Source of the DNA: Actinomadura kijaniata NBRC 14229 | GTDB taxonomy: Bacteria > Actinomycetota > Actinomycetes > Streptosporangiales > Streptosporangiaceae | DNA length: 43,326 nt | NCBI RefSeq assembly: GCF_001552175.1 | Contig: NZ_BCQR01000102.1 | Location: 1 to 43,326, forward strand | Direction of reading: 5' to 3' | Shown here: piece by piece, positions 15,162-22,766 of the stretch | Layout: each line of letters begins with the position of its first letter | Numbering within the stretch: position 1 is the first letter of the stretch | Program-made: the position numbers and the translations under genes | The notes under the pieces: model-generated | Told to the model about the DNA's origin: nothing | Database searches by the model: none | What the model saw: the letters and a program-made list of their open reading frames with translations, nothing else

Positions 15162-15186
15162 TCCCGCACTCGAAGGGAGACCCCTC

Positions 15187-15672
15187 ATGGCCACGCTGAC
15201 CACCCTCGACTTCGTGACCCGTCTCGCCGTGGGCGCGGCCTGCGGCACCGTGCTCGGGCTGGAGCGCCAGTGGCGGGCCCGGCTGCCCAGCCTGCGCACC
15301 AACGCCCTGGTCGCCACCGGCGCGACGCTGTTCGTGCTGTACTCGGTCGTCGTCGTGGACGTCGAGAGCCCGACCCGCGTCGCCTCCTACGTCGTCAGCG
15401 GCGTCGGCTTCCTCGGCGCGGGTGTGCTCATCAAGGACGGCGCGAGCGTGCGCGGCCTCAACACCGCCGCGACGATCTGGTGCTCGGCCGCCGTGGGATG
15501 CCTGGCGGCGGCCGGGCAGCTCGCGTTCGCCGCGATCGGCACGGCGGCGGTGATGCTGGTCCACCTCCTGCTGCGTCCGGTCGGGCACGTGGTGGAGCGC
15601 ACGACGCCGGTGCTGCACGAGCGGCGGGGGCGGTCCCGCTCCTGCGACCAGGAACGGGACCGCGTCCGTTAG
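15187..15672 (+). CDS. mgtC: MgtC/SapB-family inner-membrane protein
   Basis: The 161-residue product has about four membrane segments. It shows the family signatures GTVLGLERQWR near the N terminus, VSGVGFLGAGVLIKDG in the middle and RGLNTAATIWCSAAVG after it. Only the short N-terminal domain is present; the C-terminal soluble ACT-like domain of Salmonella MgtC is missing, as in SapB-type members. MgtC proteins help growth at low Mg2+ and modulate membrane ATPase activity (family knowledge). AAGGGAGA precedes ATG 15187. Its TAG overlaps the TAA of the convergent NmrA gene. Confidence 0.9.
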   Translation: MATLTTLDFVTRLAVGAACGTVLGLERQWRARLPSLRTNALVATGATLFVLYSVVVVDVESPTRVASYVVSGVGFLGAGVLIKDGASVRGLNTAATIWCSAAVGCLAAAGQLAFAAIGTAAVMLVHLLLRPVGHVVERTTPVLHERRGRSRSCDQERDRVR

Positions 15673-16496
15673 GCCCGGCCGAGTCGGCGGGTCAGGAACT
15701 CCTCGAACGTCAGCAGGCCAGGGAACCGCCCGCGCAGCGCGCCGAGGTCGGCCCGGTAGCCGTCCTCGGCGAACCACTCGAACATGCGCTCCTCGATCGG
15801 CAGCGGGACGAGCCGCGTCGGGACGCCGGTGACCCGCTGGTAGATCTCGGCGACGCGGGCGAACGACGGATCGTCCCCGGCGATCTCCAGCTCCGCACCG
15901 ACGAACTCGGCGGGCGCGGCGAACGCGGCGGCGGCGATGCGGCCGATGTCGTCGGAGGCGATCATCTGCATCGGCCGGTCGGGCAGCACCGGGAGCTCCA
16001 TGACCCGCTCGCCGGTCGCGTCGGCGTAGTGCAGCAGGTTGTCCATGAAGAACACCGGCCGCAAGATCGTGGCGGGCAGGCCGAGGGCGCGGACGTGCCG
16101 TTCGATCTCGGCCTTGGTCTCGAAGTGGTCGATGCCGGTGCCGCGTTCGGCGCCGCCGACCGAGCTGTAGACCAGGTGCCGGACCCCGGCGTCGCGGGCG
16201 GCGTCGGCGACCGCGACGCCCCGGCGGACCTCGGCGGCCAGTGTCTCCGGCTCGTACGCCAGGGGTTGCACGCTGAACACGCCGTGGGCCCCCTCCATCG
16301 CGCGGCGCAGCGACCCGGCGTCGTCCAGGTCGCCCGCGACGAGCGTGACGCCGAGACCTTCCAGTTCCCGCGCGGCGGGGGCGGCCGGGTCGCGGACCAG
16401 CGCCCGCACCGCCCAGCCGTCCCCGACCAGGGCCCGCGCGGTCGCGCCGCCCTGGTTGCCCGTCGCTCCGGTGACGAGCACGGTCTTGTCGTTCAT
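15669..16496 (-). CDS. NmrA-family NAD(P)-binding protein
   Basis: The 275-residue product has the Rossmann motif GATGNQGG at residues 10-17 and a following ALVRDP, consistent with NADP binding. Typical NmrA/HSCARG-like segments are GDLDDAGSLRRAMEGAHGVF, VYSSVGGAERGTGIDHFETK and LRPVFFMDNL. It is probably a redox sensor or quinone/aldehyde reductase-like protein; the exact role is unknown. A strong GAGGAGA precedes the ATG. It lies 20 nt downstream of the MFS exporter and forms an operon with it, under the divergent TetR. Confidence 0.88.
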   Translation of the reverse strand: MNDKTVLVTGATGNQGGATARALVGDGWAVRALVRDPAAPAARELEGLGVTLVAGDLDDAGSLRRAMEGAHGVFSVQPLAYEPETLAAEVRRGVAVADAARDAGVRHLVYSSVGGAERGTGIDHFETKAEIERHVRALGLPATILRPVFFMDNLLHYADATGERVMELPVLPDRPMQMIASDDIGRIAAAAFAAPAEFVGAELEIAGDDPSFARVAEIYQRVTGVPTRLVPLPIEERMFEWFAEDGYRADLGALRGRFPGLLTFEEFLTRRLGRA

Positions 16497-16516
16497 CGGA
16501 TCTCCTCGATCTCAGG

Positions 16517-17860
16517 TCAGGGACGCGTGCGTCCGGGAAGGAGCACCGAGGCCGCCAGCCCCAGTGCGGTGAGGGCGAACATCCAGGTCAGCGCGGTGGC
16601 GAAGGTCGTGAGCTGGAGGATGAGGGCCATCAGGGCGGTGCCGGTGGCCGCGCCGATCCGCTGGATGACGTTGCCCGCGCCGGTCGCGTCGGGGATCGAA
16701 CGCTCGGGCACCGTCCGGTAGAGCGAGACGCTGATCGGGAGGCTGGCGACACCGAAGCCGACGCCCCGGACGAACAGGGCCGCCGCCAGGAGCGCCGGTC
16801 CGGACCCGGTCACGAACGGCAGCGTCCCGAGCGTCGCGACGGCCAGTCCCGCCAGGGCGAGCGGGCGCGGCGGCATGCGGTCGGTCAGGCGGCCCGCCAC
16901 CAGCAGCGCCAGCGCCATCCCGGCGCTCTGCGGGGCCAGCGCCAGGCCCGCGTCGAACGCGTCCAGCCCGCGTTCCCGCTGGAAGTACAGCGGCAGCAGG
17001 AACATCGGGCCCCAGGTGGTGACGCCCAGCACGAACATCATCAGCGCGCCGCCCCGGAAGCCCCGGTCGAGGAACAGCCGCAGGTCGATCAGCCCGGTGC
17101 CGCCGTGCCGCACCGAACGCGTGACGTAGGCGGCCAGCAGGCCCGCGCCGCCGACCAGGCTCACCCACGAGGCGGTCCGAAAGCCGGTCTCGGCCGACGA
17201 CAGCGCGTACAGCAGCAGGACCACGGCGGTCGGCAGCAGCGCCAGCCCGACCGCGTCCAGCGGAGCGCGCTCACGCCGGTCGTCGCGCGGGAACCACCGC
17301 CACATCATCAGCAGCGCGACCAGCACCAGCGGCACGTTGACGAAGAAGATCCAGCGCCATCCCCAGCCGTCCACCAGGAACCCGCCCAGCACCGGCCCCG
17401 AGACCGGCGCGAGCTGCCCGATCAGCCCCACCACGCCCATCACCCGGCCCAGCCGCTCCGGCCCGGCCGCCCGCGCCAGGACGAGCTGGGTCAGCGGCAG
17501 GATCATCCCGCCGCCCAGGCCCTGCACGACCCGGAACGCGACCACGCTGCCGGGCGACCACGCCAGCCCGGTCAGCACCGACCCGGCGAGGAACAGCAGC
17601 AGCGCCGCGCCCCACACCGCCCGCGCGCCGAAGCGCCCCACCGACCACCCCACCAGCGGGATGACCGCCGTCATCGCCAGCACGTACGCCGTGGTGACCC
17701 ACTGGACCACCCCGACCGACGCGCCGAGCTCCCGTCCCAGGTCGTCCAGCGCCACCGCGACGATCGTCGTGTCCAGCAGCGCCGCGACCGCGCCGACCAG
17801 CAGGGTCGCCGCCAGCGGCACCAGCGCGCGGCCGGTGTCGCGTCCCGTCGTCGTCACCAT
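16517..17860 (-). CDS. MFS drug exporter, DHA2 (14-TM) type
   Basis: The 447-residue product is highly hydrophobic. It shows the DHA2 features LLDTTIVAVALDDLG in the first helix, WVTTAYVLAMTAVIPLVGW, GRFGARAVW (motif A), and motif C as GLIGQLAPVSGPVLGGFL. It is predicted to export drugs or metabolites by proton antiport. ATG 17860 has GGGAGGG upstream; the frame continues upstream through the promoter and operators, so a longer start is rejected. It is co-transcribed with the NmrA gene and divergent from tetR at 17948. Two matching palindromes lie between them. Confidence 0.92.
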   Translation of the reverse strand: MVTTTGRDTGRALVPLAATLLVGAVAALLDTTIVAVALDDLGRELGASVGVVQWVTTAYVLAMTAVIPLVGWSVGRFGARAVWGAALLLFLAGSVLTGLAWSPGSVVAFRVVQGLGGGMILPLTQLVLARAAGPERLGRVMGVVGLIGQLAPVSGPVLGGFLVDGWGWRWIFFVNVPLVLVALLMMWRWFPRDDRRERAPLDAVGLALLPTAVVLLLYALSSAETGFRTASWVSLVGGAGLLAAYVTRSVRHGGTGLIDLRLFLDRGFRGGALMMFVLGVTTWGPMFLLPLYFQRERGLDAFDAGLALAPQSAGMALALLVAGRLTDRMPPRPLALAGLAVATLGTLPFVTGSGPALLAAALFVRGVGFGVASLPISVSLYRTVPERSIPDATGAGNVIQRIGAATGTALMALILQLTTFATALTWMFALTALGLAASVLLPGRTRP

Positions 17861-17870
17861 CTCGCCCTCC

Positions 17871-17895
17871 CAATCGGAGTGAATCGCTCCGATTG
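17871..17895. promoter_or_regulatory. TetR operator 1 (perfect 9-bp arms)
   Basis: CAATCGGAG (17871-17879) and CTCCGATTG (17887-17895) are perfect inverted arms with a 7-nt spacer. The site lies just upstream of the exporter's ribosome site and would sit in its 5' untranslated region. Confidence 0.75.
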
Positions 17896-17910
17896 ACGGG
17901 AACGCTATAA

Positions 17911-17941
17911 CGGAGCGATCTACTCCGCAACGGGCTAAGAT
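17911..17941. promoter_or_regulatory. TetR operator 2 and divergent -10 elements
   Basis: CGGAG (17911-17915) and CTCCG (17923-17927) repeat the core of operator 1 with the same 7-nt spacer. The minus-strand -10-like TATAGC (17909-17904) serves the exporter. The plus-strand TAAGAT (17936-17941) lies 6 nt before the ATG of tetR, which implies a leaderless tetR mRNA. Operator 2 overlaps the -35 regions of both, so repression of both genes is expected. Confidence 0.65.
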
Positions 17942-17947
17942 GTGATC

Positions 17948-18604
17948 ATGAGCACTCCGCGACGCGCCCCCCGCCAGGCCGAGGCCGAACGCAACGACCG
18001 CGAGCTGCTGCGCGCCGCCCGCGAGGTGCTGGCCGAGGACGGCGCGCACGCCTCGGTGGCCGCGATCGCCGCCCGTGCCGGGGTCGGCATCGGCAGCCTC
18101 TACCGCCGCTACCGCACCAAGGAGGAGCTCTTCCAGCGCCTCGTCGAGCTGTCCCTCGACCAGAGCGTCCAGGCCCTCGAACGCGCCCTGGAGCGCGACG
18201 ACCCCTGGGAGGCGCTGGCCGGGTTCGTCACCGAGTCGCTGGAGGCGGGCGGCGGCTCACTCGCCCCGATCGCCGGGAGCGTCGAGATCACCCCGGACAT
18301 GTGGGAGAGGAACCGGCGCGCCGACGCGATGCTGGCCGCCCTGGTGGAACGCGCCTCCGCCGCCGGGGTCCTGCGCCCCGACGTCACCGTGACCGACCTG
18401 TGGGCGCTGCTGGAGCAGCTCTCCGCCGCCCCGATGATCGAGCAGCTCCGCAAGCAGGGCCGCGCCGAGCGGCTCCCGGCCGCGCTCGCCGCCCGGCGGC
18501 GCGTCGTCGCGATCGTCCTGGACGGCCTGCGCGCCCCCGGCACGCCCCTGCCCGGCGATCCGCCCGGCGGCGAGCTGTTCGCCGACCGCTGGGCGCGCGA
18601 CTGA
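17948..18604 (+). CDS. TetR-family regulator of the divergent exporter operon
   Basis: The 218-residue product has a TetR helix-turn-helix in residues 15-65 (ASVAAIAARAGVGIGSLYRR, YRTKEELFQRLVEL) and a helical effector domain of normal size. There is no ribosome site upstream. The -10 TAAGAT ends 6 nt before ATG 17948, so transcription probably starts at the start codon; GTG 17942 is the alternative. Two palindromes between it and the exporter support direct and autogenous repression, presumably relieved by a substrate of the exporter. Confidence 0.9.
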   Translation: MSTPRRAPRQAEAERNDRELLRAAREVLAEDGAHASVAAIAARAGVGIGSLYRRYRTKEELFQRLVELSLDQSVQALERALERDDPWEALAGFVTESLEAGGGSLAPIAGSVEITPDMWERNRRADAMLAALVERASAAGVLRPDVTVTDLWALLEQLSAAPMIEQLRKQGRAERLPAALAARRRVVAIVLDGLRAPGTPLPGDPPGGELFADRWARD

Positions 18605-18607
18605 CCC

Positions 18608-18883
18608 TCAGCCCTCCCCGGGCGCGCGCGGGGCCTCGCGGCGGGCGGCGCGCTCGGCCTCCTGGCGCTCCCGGGTGGCCTGGAGCCGGGGGACGTACCA
18701 GACCCCGAACAGCCCGATCACGATGCCCGCGCCGCACACCCCCAGCCACCAGCGCTCCTCCGCGGGGAGGCCGACCAGCAGCAGCACGACCAGGGCGACC
18801 GCCCAGGCCGCGGTGCCGACGGCGGCGACCCGGACGTCGTTGGTGCGCAGCGGCGGCGGGTCGGGACGGCGCGCTCGGCTCAT
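18608..18883 (-). CDS. DUF2530 membrane protein
   Basis: The 91-residue product has two membrane helices (AAVGTAAWAVALVVLLLVGL and WLGVCGAGIVIGLFGVWYV) preceded by LRTNDVRV. A charged C-terminal tail follows (QATRERQEAERAARRE). This is the pattern of actinobacterial DUF2530, whose function is unknown. There is no ribosome site; TACTCT lies 7 nt before ATG 18883, which suggests a leaderless transcript. It is convergent with tetR with a 3-nt gap and divergent from the MarR-MFS pair. Confidence 0.8.
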   Translation of the reverse strand: MSRARRPDPPPLRTNDVRVAAVGTAAWAVALVVLLLVGLPAEERWWLGVCGAGIVIGLFGVWYVPRLQATRERQEAERAARREAPRAPGEG

Positions 18884-19076
18884 ACGATCAAGAGTACGTG
18901 GCGCGGTCCAGAGACCGGGGTCACACCGGAGCGCGCGGACGCCCGGCGCGGGCGGGGCTCCGGGCCGTCCGCGCAGGTGGCGGCGTGGGACCATGAAGGC
19001 CGGGCAGGACCACGAGCGAGCGGAGGAGGAAGTCGGTCCCCGGCGGCGATGACGCGGAATAGCCTCCGCCCGCTTA

Positions 19077-19095
19077 TCGTTAGCAAGGGTAATGA
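19077..19095. promoter_or_regulatory. Imperfect palindrome, candidate MarR operator
   Basis: TCGTTAGC (19077-19084) and GGTAATGA (19088-19095) are inverted with 6 of 8 positions matching around AAG. It lies 16 bp before the MarR start, the usual size and place for a MarR site. The call is tentative. Confidence 0.35.
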
Positions 19096-19110
19096 CTTCT
19101 GCGAACGACA

Positions 19111-19551
19111 ATGAGCATGTCACCGACCCCTCTGGCCGAAGAGCTGCGCATCGCCATCGCCCGGCTGTCACGTCGGCTGCGCACGCTGAGGCCGGTACCC
19201 GGAGCCGGCGCCGCCCCGCTGTCCCTCACCCAGTTCGCCGCGCTCGCCGCCATCGAGCGGCACGGCTCGATGACCCCGCGGGAGCTGGCCGACCACGAGA
19301 AGGTGCAGCCCCCCTCGATGACGCGGGTGATCGCGTTCCTGGAGGGGGAGGGCCTGGTGGAGCGGAGCCCGCACCCGACCGACGGCCGCCAGGTGGTGCT
19401 GCACGCGACGGAGGCGGGCAGGAACCTGCTGGCGGAGGAGCGCCGCCGCAAGGAGGCGTGGCTGTCGCAGCGCCTGGCCGAGCTGACCTCCGAGGAACGG
19501 GAGATCCTCCACCGGGCCGCGCCGATCCTGGACAAGCTGAGCAAGGCGTAG
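19111..19551 (+). CDS. MarR-family regulator
   Basis: The 146-residue product has the MarR winged helix. It shows SLTQFAALAAIERHGSMTPR, ELADHEKVQPPSMTRVIAFL as the recognition helix region, and the wing VERSPHPTDGRQVVLHATEA. Helices at both ends form the dimer interface. It is followed after 20 nt by an MFS gene, a common regulator-exporter arrangement. ATG 19111 or ATG 19117 could be the start; neither has a clear ribosome site. Confidence 0.88.
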   Translation: MSMSPTPLAEELRIAIARLSRRLRTLRPVPGAGAAPLSLTQFAALAAIERHGSMTPRELADHEKVQPPSMTRVIAFLEGEGLVERSPHPTDGRQVVLHATEAGRNLLAEERRRKEAWLSQRLAELTSEEREILHRAAPILDKLSKA

Positions 19552-19571
19552 AGCGGGACGTAGAGGGGCAG

Positions 19572-20816
19572 GTGACCGGAGGGATGTTCCGGTCACTGCG
19601 GGTCCGCAACTACCGCTACTTCGCCGCCGGGCAGATCGTCTCCAACACCGGCACCTGGATGCAGCGCGTGGCCCAGGACTGGCTCGTGCTGGAACTGGCC
19701 GGACGCAACGGAGGAACGGCCCTCGGCATCACCACCGGCCTGCAGTTCCTGCCGCTGCTGCTGTTCGGCCTGTGGGGCGGGGTGATCGCCGACCGGTACC
19801 CCAAGCGCCGCGTCCTGATGATCACGCAGGTGGCGATGGGCGTGCTCGCGCTGGTCCTCGGCCTGCTCACGATCGCCGGGGCGGCGCGGGTCTGGCACGT
19901 GTACGTGCTGGCGTTCGCGCTCGGCCTGGCCACCGTCGTCGACAACCCGACCCGGCAGTCGTTCGTGGTCGAGATGGTCGGCAAGCGCGACCTGCCCAAC
20001 GCCATCGCCCTCAACAGCGCCTCCTTCAACGGCGCCCGCATGCTCGGCCCGGCCGTCGCGGGCCTGCTGATCGCCTGGCTCGGCACCGGCCCGGTCTTCC
20101 TGGTCAACGCCGCCTCCTACGTCGCGGTCCTGTTCGGCCTGTACGCCATGCGCGAGAGCGAGCTGACCGTCCCCGAACCCGTCAAGCGGGCCAGGGGGCA
20201 GCTCCGCGAGGGCCTGCGGTACGTGCGCGGACGCCGCGACCTGATGCTGGTGCTCGCGCTGGTCGCGTTCGTGGCGACGTTCGGCATGAACTTCCAGCTC
20301 ACGATTGCGCTGGTGTCGAAGGAGGTCTTCCGCACCGACGCCTCCTCGTTCGGCCTGGCCTCCTCGATGCTGGCGCTCGGCGCGCTCGCGGGCGCGCTGC
20401 TGGCCGCCCGCCGCGTCACCCGGCCGCGCCTGCGGCTGCTGATGGCGGCGGCGCTGCTGTTCGGGGTGCTGGAGGTCGCGACCGGGCTGATGCCGACGTA
20501 CTGGGCGTTCCTGGTGCTGCTGGTGCCGACCGGCATCGCGCTGATGACGTTCAACACCGCCGCCAACGCCACCATGCAGCTCGGCGTCGCCCCCGAGATG
20601 CGCGGCCGGGTGATGGGCCTGTACATGTTCGTGTTCCTCGGCACCAACCCGCTGGGCGCGCCGCTGGTCGGCTGGATGGCCGAGGAGTTCGGGCCGCGCG
20701 CCAGCATCGTCGTCGGCGGGCTGGTCCCGGTGGTCGCGGTCCTGGTCCTCGGCGCCCTGGCCGCGCCCCGCGACCGCCTCCCCGCGCTCTGGCGACGCCT
20801 CCTCCGACTCGGGTAA
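19572..20816 (+). CDS. MFS transporter (enterobactin-exporter/DHA3-like)
   Basis: The 414-residue product has about 12 membrane helices. It starts FRSLRVRNYRYFAAGQIVSN with GTWMQRVAQDWLVLELAG, typical of the MFS_3/EntS-like group. It contains GGVIADRYPKRRVLM (motif A) and PTRQSFVVEMVGKRDLPNAI with ALNS, also typical of that group. The transported compound is unknown. GTG 19572 is preceded by GAGGGG at proper spacing; ATG 19584 has its ribosome site too close. It lies downstream of MarR and is probably one operon with it, perhaps including thpR. Confidence 0.9.
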   Translation: MTGGMFRSLRVRNYRYFAAGQIVSNTGTWMQRVAQDWLVLELAGRNGGTALGITTGLQFLPLLLFGLWGGVIADRYPKRRVLMITQVAMGVLALVLGLLTIAGAARVWHVYVLAFALGLATVVDNPTRQSFVVEMVGKRDLPNAIALNSASFNGARMLGPAVAGLLIAWLGTGPVFLVNAASYVAVLFGLYAMRESELTVPEPVKRARGQLREGLRYVRGRRDLMLVLALVAFVATFGMNFQLTIALVSKEVFRTDASSFGLASSMLALGALAGALLAARRVTRPRLRLLMAAALLFGVLEVATGLMPTYWAFLVLLVPTGIALMTFNTAANATMQLGVAPEMRGRVMGLYMFVFLGTNPLGAPLVGWMAEEFGPRASIVVGGLVPVVAVLVLGALAAPRDRLPALWRRLLRLG

Positions 20817-20876
20817 CCGCGTGACAAGGGACCGTCACTGCTGGAAAGCTGGTCGGGTGGTTCCCCGGACGTGCCC

Positions 20877-21452
20877 ATGAGACTGTTCGCGGCGATCCTG
20901 CCGCCGCCGGACGTCCTCGACGAACTGTGCGCGTTCATCGCGCCCTACCAGGCCGAATGGCCCGACCTCCGGTGGACCGACCGGGATCTGCTGCACGTCA
21001 CGCTGACGTTCTACGGCGAGGTGGACGACCGGACCCTGGAACGCCTGCTGCCCCGCCTGGAACGCGCCGTGGCCCGCCACGGCCCCCTCAACCTGTCGCT
21101 GGCGGGCGCGGGGGCGTTCCCCGGCAACGGCGCCCACGCCCGCGTGCTGTGGACCGGCCTGTACGGGGACCGGCGCGACCTGGCACACCTGTCGGCCGCC
21201 ACCACCGCCGCCGGGCGCCGCGTCGGCGCCCCGGGCACCCCGCCGGACGCCCCGGCCCGCGCCTACCGCCCGCACCTGACACTGGCCCGCACCCGCCGCC
21301 CGGTGGACGTCCGCCCGATCATCGAGCCGATGTCGGCGTTCGCCGGAAGCCCGTGGACGGCCACCGAGGTGCACCTGATGCAGAGCCGGTTCGCCGCCCG
21401 CGACCGCCGCCAGCCCCTCTACGAGTCCCTCAAGTCCTGGCCCCTGACCTAG
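20877..21452 (+). CDS. thpR: RNA 2',3'-cyclic phosphodiesterase (2H phosphoesterase)
   Basis: The 191-residue product has the two catalytic HxTx motifs of the 2H superfamily: HVTLTFYGEVDD near residue 42 and HLTLARTRRPVD near residue 137. The opening MRLFAAILPP is typical of ThpR (formerly 2'-5' RNA ligase), which hydrolyses 2',3'-cyclic phosphate RNA ends. The length is normal. ATG 20877 matches the family start; GTG 20871 is two codons upstream. It is on the MFS strand with a 60-nt gap, and the gene ends at a strong hairpin. Confidence 0.92.
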   Translation: MRLFAAILPPPDVLDELCAFIAPYQAEWPDLRWTDRDLLHVTLTFYGEVDDRTLERLLPRLERAVARHGPLNLSLAGAGAFPGNGAHARVLWTGLYGDRRDLAHLSAATTAAGRRVGAPGTPPDAPARAYRPHLTLARTRRPVDVRPIIEPMSAFAGSPWTATEVHLMQSRFAARDRRQPLYESLKSWPLT

Positions 21453-21495
21453 AGTCCTCGTTCCTGGGCGTCGTGCCGCGCGGGGGCGTGGCACG

Positions 21496-21528
21496 CGGCC
21501 GGGGCGCGGGTGGGCCGTGCCCCGGCCG
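21496..21528. terminator. Bidirectional hairpin terminator
   Basis: CGGCCGGGGC (21496-21505) and GCCCCGGCCG (21519-21528) are perfect arms with a 13-nt loop, between the convergent thpR and secreted-protein genes. Confidence 0.7.
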
Positions 21529-21545
21529 ACGCGGAGGTCCTACGG

Positions 21546-21956
21546 TCAGCGGAACGAGACCATCGGGAAGCCGTACTTCCCGTAGCCGACGTCCGGAACG
21601 CGGACGTTCTTCCTGTAGCTCACCGAAGCCGTGCCCCTGCAGTTGATTTTCGCGCGCATCGAGGAAATGGCCCGGTCCCGACCGGTGATCAGCGACTTGA
21701 CGGGGAATCGGTAGCCCTTGGTGTAATGCCAGCAGGTGCCGGGCACATTTCGAACGGTGATTTTGGTGCCCCGGAAGTTCACCCCGTTCCACATGCATAC
21801 GGCATTCGCGGGGCAGGAGGCGGCCAGCGCCCCGACCGAGCCCGCGGGCGCCACCGTGATCTGCGAGACGGCAGCGTTTCCCGGCGTGGCCAGCGCCAGC
21901 GTGAGGGCTGGGGCGGAGACGAGGGTGACGAACGCCGCACGGGTCATCATGCGCAT
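21546..21956 (-). CDS. Small secreted protein, possibly peptidase-inhibitor (I36)-like
   Basis: The 136-residue product begins MRMMTRAAFVTLVSAPALTL and is cleaved probably after GNAA near residue 29. The mature part has four cysteines (ASCPANAVCMWNG, PGTCWHY, AKINCRGTAS), fitting two disulphides. CMWNGVNFRGTKITV resembles the single beta/gamma-crystallin-like unit of secreted I36 peptidase inhibitors of actinomycetes. That family assignment is tentative. AAAGGAGC gives a clear ribosome site. It is convergent with thpR. Confidence 0.75.
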   Translation of the reverse strand: MRMMTRAAFVTLVSAPALTLALATPGNAAVSQITVAPAGSVGALAASCPANAVCMWNGVNFRGTKITVRNVPGTCWHYTKGYRFPVKSLITGRDRAISSMRAKINCRGTASVSYRKNVRVPDVGYGKYGFPMVSFR

Positions 21957-22030
21957 TGGTGCTCCTTTACGCGGCCGAAAGGCGGCCGGACAGTGGATCA
22001 TTCGCCCCGAACCTAGGCATGGGGTGATCA

Positions 22031-22070
22031 CGAGGGCAACCCTCGGATTGCGCCATGACCACGACATGGC
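22031..22070. promoter_or_regulatory. Two palindromes between the secreted protein and MarR genes
   Basis: CGAGGG-CAA-CCCTCG lies at 22031-22045 and GCCATG-N7-CATGGC at 22052-22070. Both are perfect and lie in the 249-bp divergent intergenic region. They are candidate operators for the MarR regulator at 22206, or unrelated structure. Confidence 0.35.
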
Positions 22071-22205
22071 ATTTCGGACCTGGGAAAACGGCGCGAGAAT
22101 TGATTTCTCCGGTCCGCCGCGCGGTGGGCGTTTCCCGTCCACCGTGCGCCGCGCGACGTTCCGTCCCGTGCTCGATGCGCGCGGTCCCTGCGGGACACTG
22201 GAACG

Positions 22206-22652
22206 GTGACCACCGACGACGACCGTCCCGGCCCGCCCGTGACGAGCGCCTCCGTCGTGGTGCTGTCGCTGGCGCGCAGGGTCGAGACCGAGCTGAACGC
22301 CGCGCTCGCGCCGCTGGGGCTCACCGTCGCCCGGTTCGGGCTGCTGGGCCATATCGCCGGGGTGCCGGGCGCGTCCTTCAGCGAGCTGGCGCGCATGTCG
22401 GGGATCACCGTGCAGAGCGTGCACGGGGCGGTGAAGGCGCTGGTGGCCGCCGGGCTGGTGCGCGACCGCAACACCCGCGCCGGGTCGGCCTCGACGCTGG
22501 AGATCACCACGGAGGGCGCGCTGCTGCTGCGGCGGGCGCGGCGGGCGGCGGCCGAGGTCGACGAGCGGCTGTTCGGCCCCGACGCCGATCCGATCCAGCA
22601 GCGCCTGGGAGCGGCCGTCCGTGCCGCGTTCCCAGGCCCTCCCCCCTCCTGA
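22206..22652 (+). CDS. MarR-family regulator
   Basis: The 148-residue product has a winged-helix core (LTVARFGLLGHIAGVPGAS, FSELARMSGITVQSVHGAVK) and a wing VRDRNTRAGSASTLEITTEG, with N- and C-terminal dimer helices. The GTG start is the only one giving a complete protein. It lies 114 bp upstream of efeB on the same strand. The efeB promoter carries two perfect CTTCAG-type palindromes that this regulator could bind; that link is inference. Confidence 0.85.
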   Translation: MTTDDDRPGPPVTSASVVVLSLARRVETELNAALAPLGLTVARFGLLGHIAGVPGASFSELARMSGITVQSVHGAVKALVAAGLVRDRNTRAGSASTLEITTEGALLLRRARRAAAEVDERLFGPDADPIQQRLGAAVRAAFPGPPPS

Positions 22653-22693
22653 CCTGGTGCCGAACGGGACCGCCGCCCTTCGCCCGCCGCCAC

Positions 22694-22738
22694 CTTCAGT
22701 CTGACTGAAGCATGGCCTAGGCTTCAGGAAACCTGAAG
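22694..22738 (+). promoter_or_regulatory. efeB promoter with two perfect palindromic operators
   Basis: CTTCAGTC-T-GACTGAAG occupies 22694-22710 and CTTCAGG-AAA-CCTGAAG occupies 22722-22738. A promoter TTCAGT (22695-22700), 17-nt spacer, TAGGCT (22718-22723) runs between them. One operator therefore covers the -35 and the other the start site. This is a textbook repressor arrangement. The sites do not resemble the IdeR/DtxR box. Confidence 0.7.
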
Positions 22739-22766
22739 GGCAGGTCTCGATCGGGGGGAGTCCCGC

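Noticed and set aside
22711..22724. Possible IdeR/DtxR box near efeB
   Set aside because: The sequence lacks the TTAGG...CCTAA arms of an IdeR site; the palindromes there are of CTTCAG type.
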